7,738 bases of DNA from an uncultured Gemmiger sp. (GTDB lineage Bacteria; Bacillota; Clostridia; Oscillospirales; Ruminococcaceae): the NCBI GenBank assembly GCA_959018215.1, contig CAUEKL010000102.1:1-7738 (forward strand), given 5' to 3'. Below the pieces are notes generated by a model, which did not search any database, was not told the DNA's origin, and saw nothing but the letters and a program-made list of their open reading frames with translations. Every line of letters begins with the position of its first letter. Position 1 is the first letter of the stretch. Below are positions 7,521 to 7,738 of this stretch, one piece after another. A program made the position numbers and the translations under genes.

Positions 7521-7738
7521 TTTCTGCTCCATTAGTAAGAGACCACCAAAACAGTCCGTATTTTCTCAGACGGTTTACCTTGTTTCTCCTGCAACTGCGC
7601 CGACACGTACACTCCTCTGTTCTGCCGCAAACGATGCCCTGGGGCCTCGCTTTTCACGTAATTCCTTTGGACGCAGGTATGTCTGCCTTGGCAGGCGCTA
7701 AAGGTAGACTTTTCCGTTCGATGGTTTACGAATTGTTT
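7521..7738. other. Gene-free flank upstream of the broken glycosyltransferase
   Basis: No gene, RNA or clear promoter is recognised here. On the minus strand all three frames stay free of stops across roughly 7580-7650 and encode Arg/Cys-rich or low-information peptides (for example RTEECTCRRSCRRNKVNR). These do not look like a normal protein. One of these frames runs straight into the broken GT2, so the junction near 7520 is a plausible rearrangement boundary. A multi-copy intergenic element is possible but unproven. Confidence 0.4.

Noticed and set aside
7680..7708. Possible plus-strand terminator near the right edge (GCCT/AGGC core, TTTT after)
   Set aside because: The core stem is only 4 bp, the outer pairing is asymmetric, and no plus-strand gene precedes it.
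1..7738. CRISPR array, insertion sequence ends or tRNA genes
   Set aside because: No regularly spaced repeats, transposase motifs, terminal inverted repeats or tRNA cloverleaf was found on either strand by reading.

Overview
The window reads as part of a cell-surface polysaccharide locus from a low-to-mid GC Gram-positive anaerobe. The best guess is a gut clostridium of the Oscillospiraceae type (Faecalibacterium/Subdoligranulum-like). This rests on family resemblance of the proteins, roughly balanced base composition, GGAG/AGGA ribosome binding sites and a two-cluster ferredoxin domain. No marker gene fixes the taxon.

All supported genes lie on the minus strand, so transcription runs from high to low coordinates. 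In that order: (1) 7738-7521, a gene-free flank with no clear promoter; (2) about 7520-6718, a wrecked family 2 glycosyltransferase in alternating frame fragments; (3) 6691-4889, an intact GlfT2-like galactofuranosyltransferase; (4) 4866-3160, a multi-pass GT39-type (GT-C) glycosyltransferase; (5) 3097-674, an 807-residue fusion of a 2x[4Fe-4S] ferredoxin/F420-hydrogenase-beta-like module and a polysaccharide pyruvyl transferase module, ending in a coiled coil and a basic SWRxGR tail; (6) 661 to the left edge, the first 220 residues of an ABC-2 polysaccharide export permease. Gaps between intact genes are 22, 62 and 12 nt, which suggests one operon.

Inferred joint role: cytosolic or membrane-associated transferases build a glycan on a lipid carrier, perhaps with galactofuranose. 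The fusion protein adds pyruvate ketal or other redox-linked tailoring, and the permease, with an ATPase presumably encoded just beyond the left edge, exports the product. The GT-C enzyme probably adds a sugar from a polyprenyl-phosphate donor on the outer face. The two most notable points are the redox/pyruvyl transferase fusion and the decayed transferase directly upstream of intact genes. No RNA gene, insertion sequence, CRISPR array or convincing terminator was seen.
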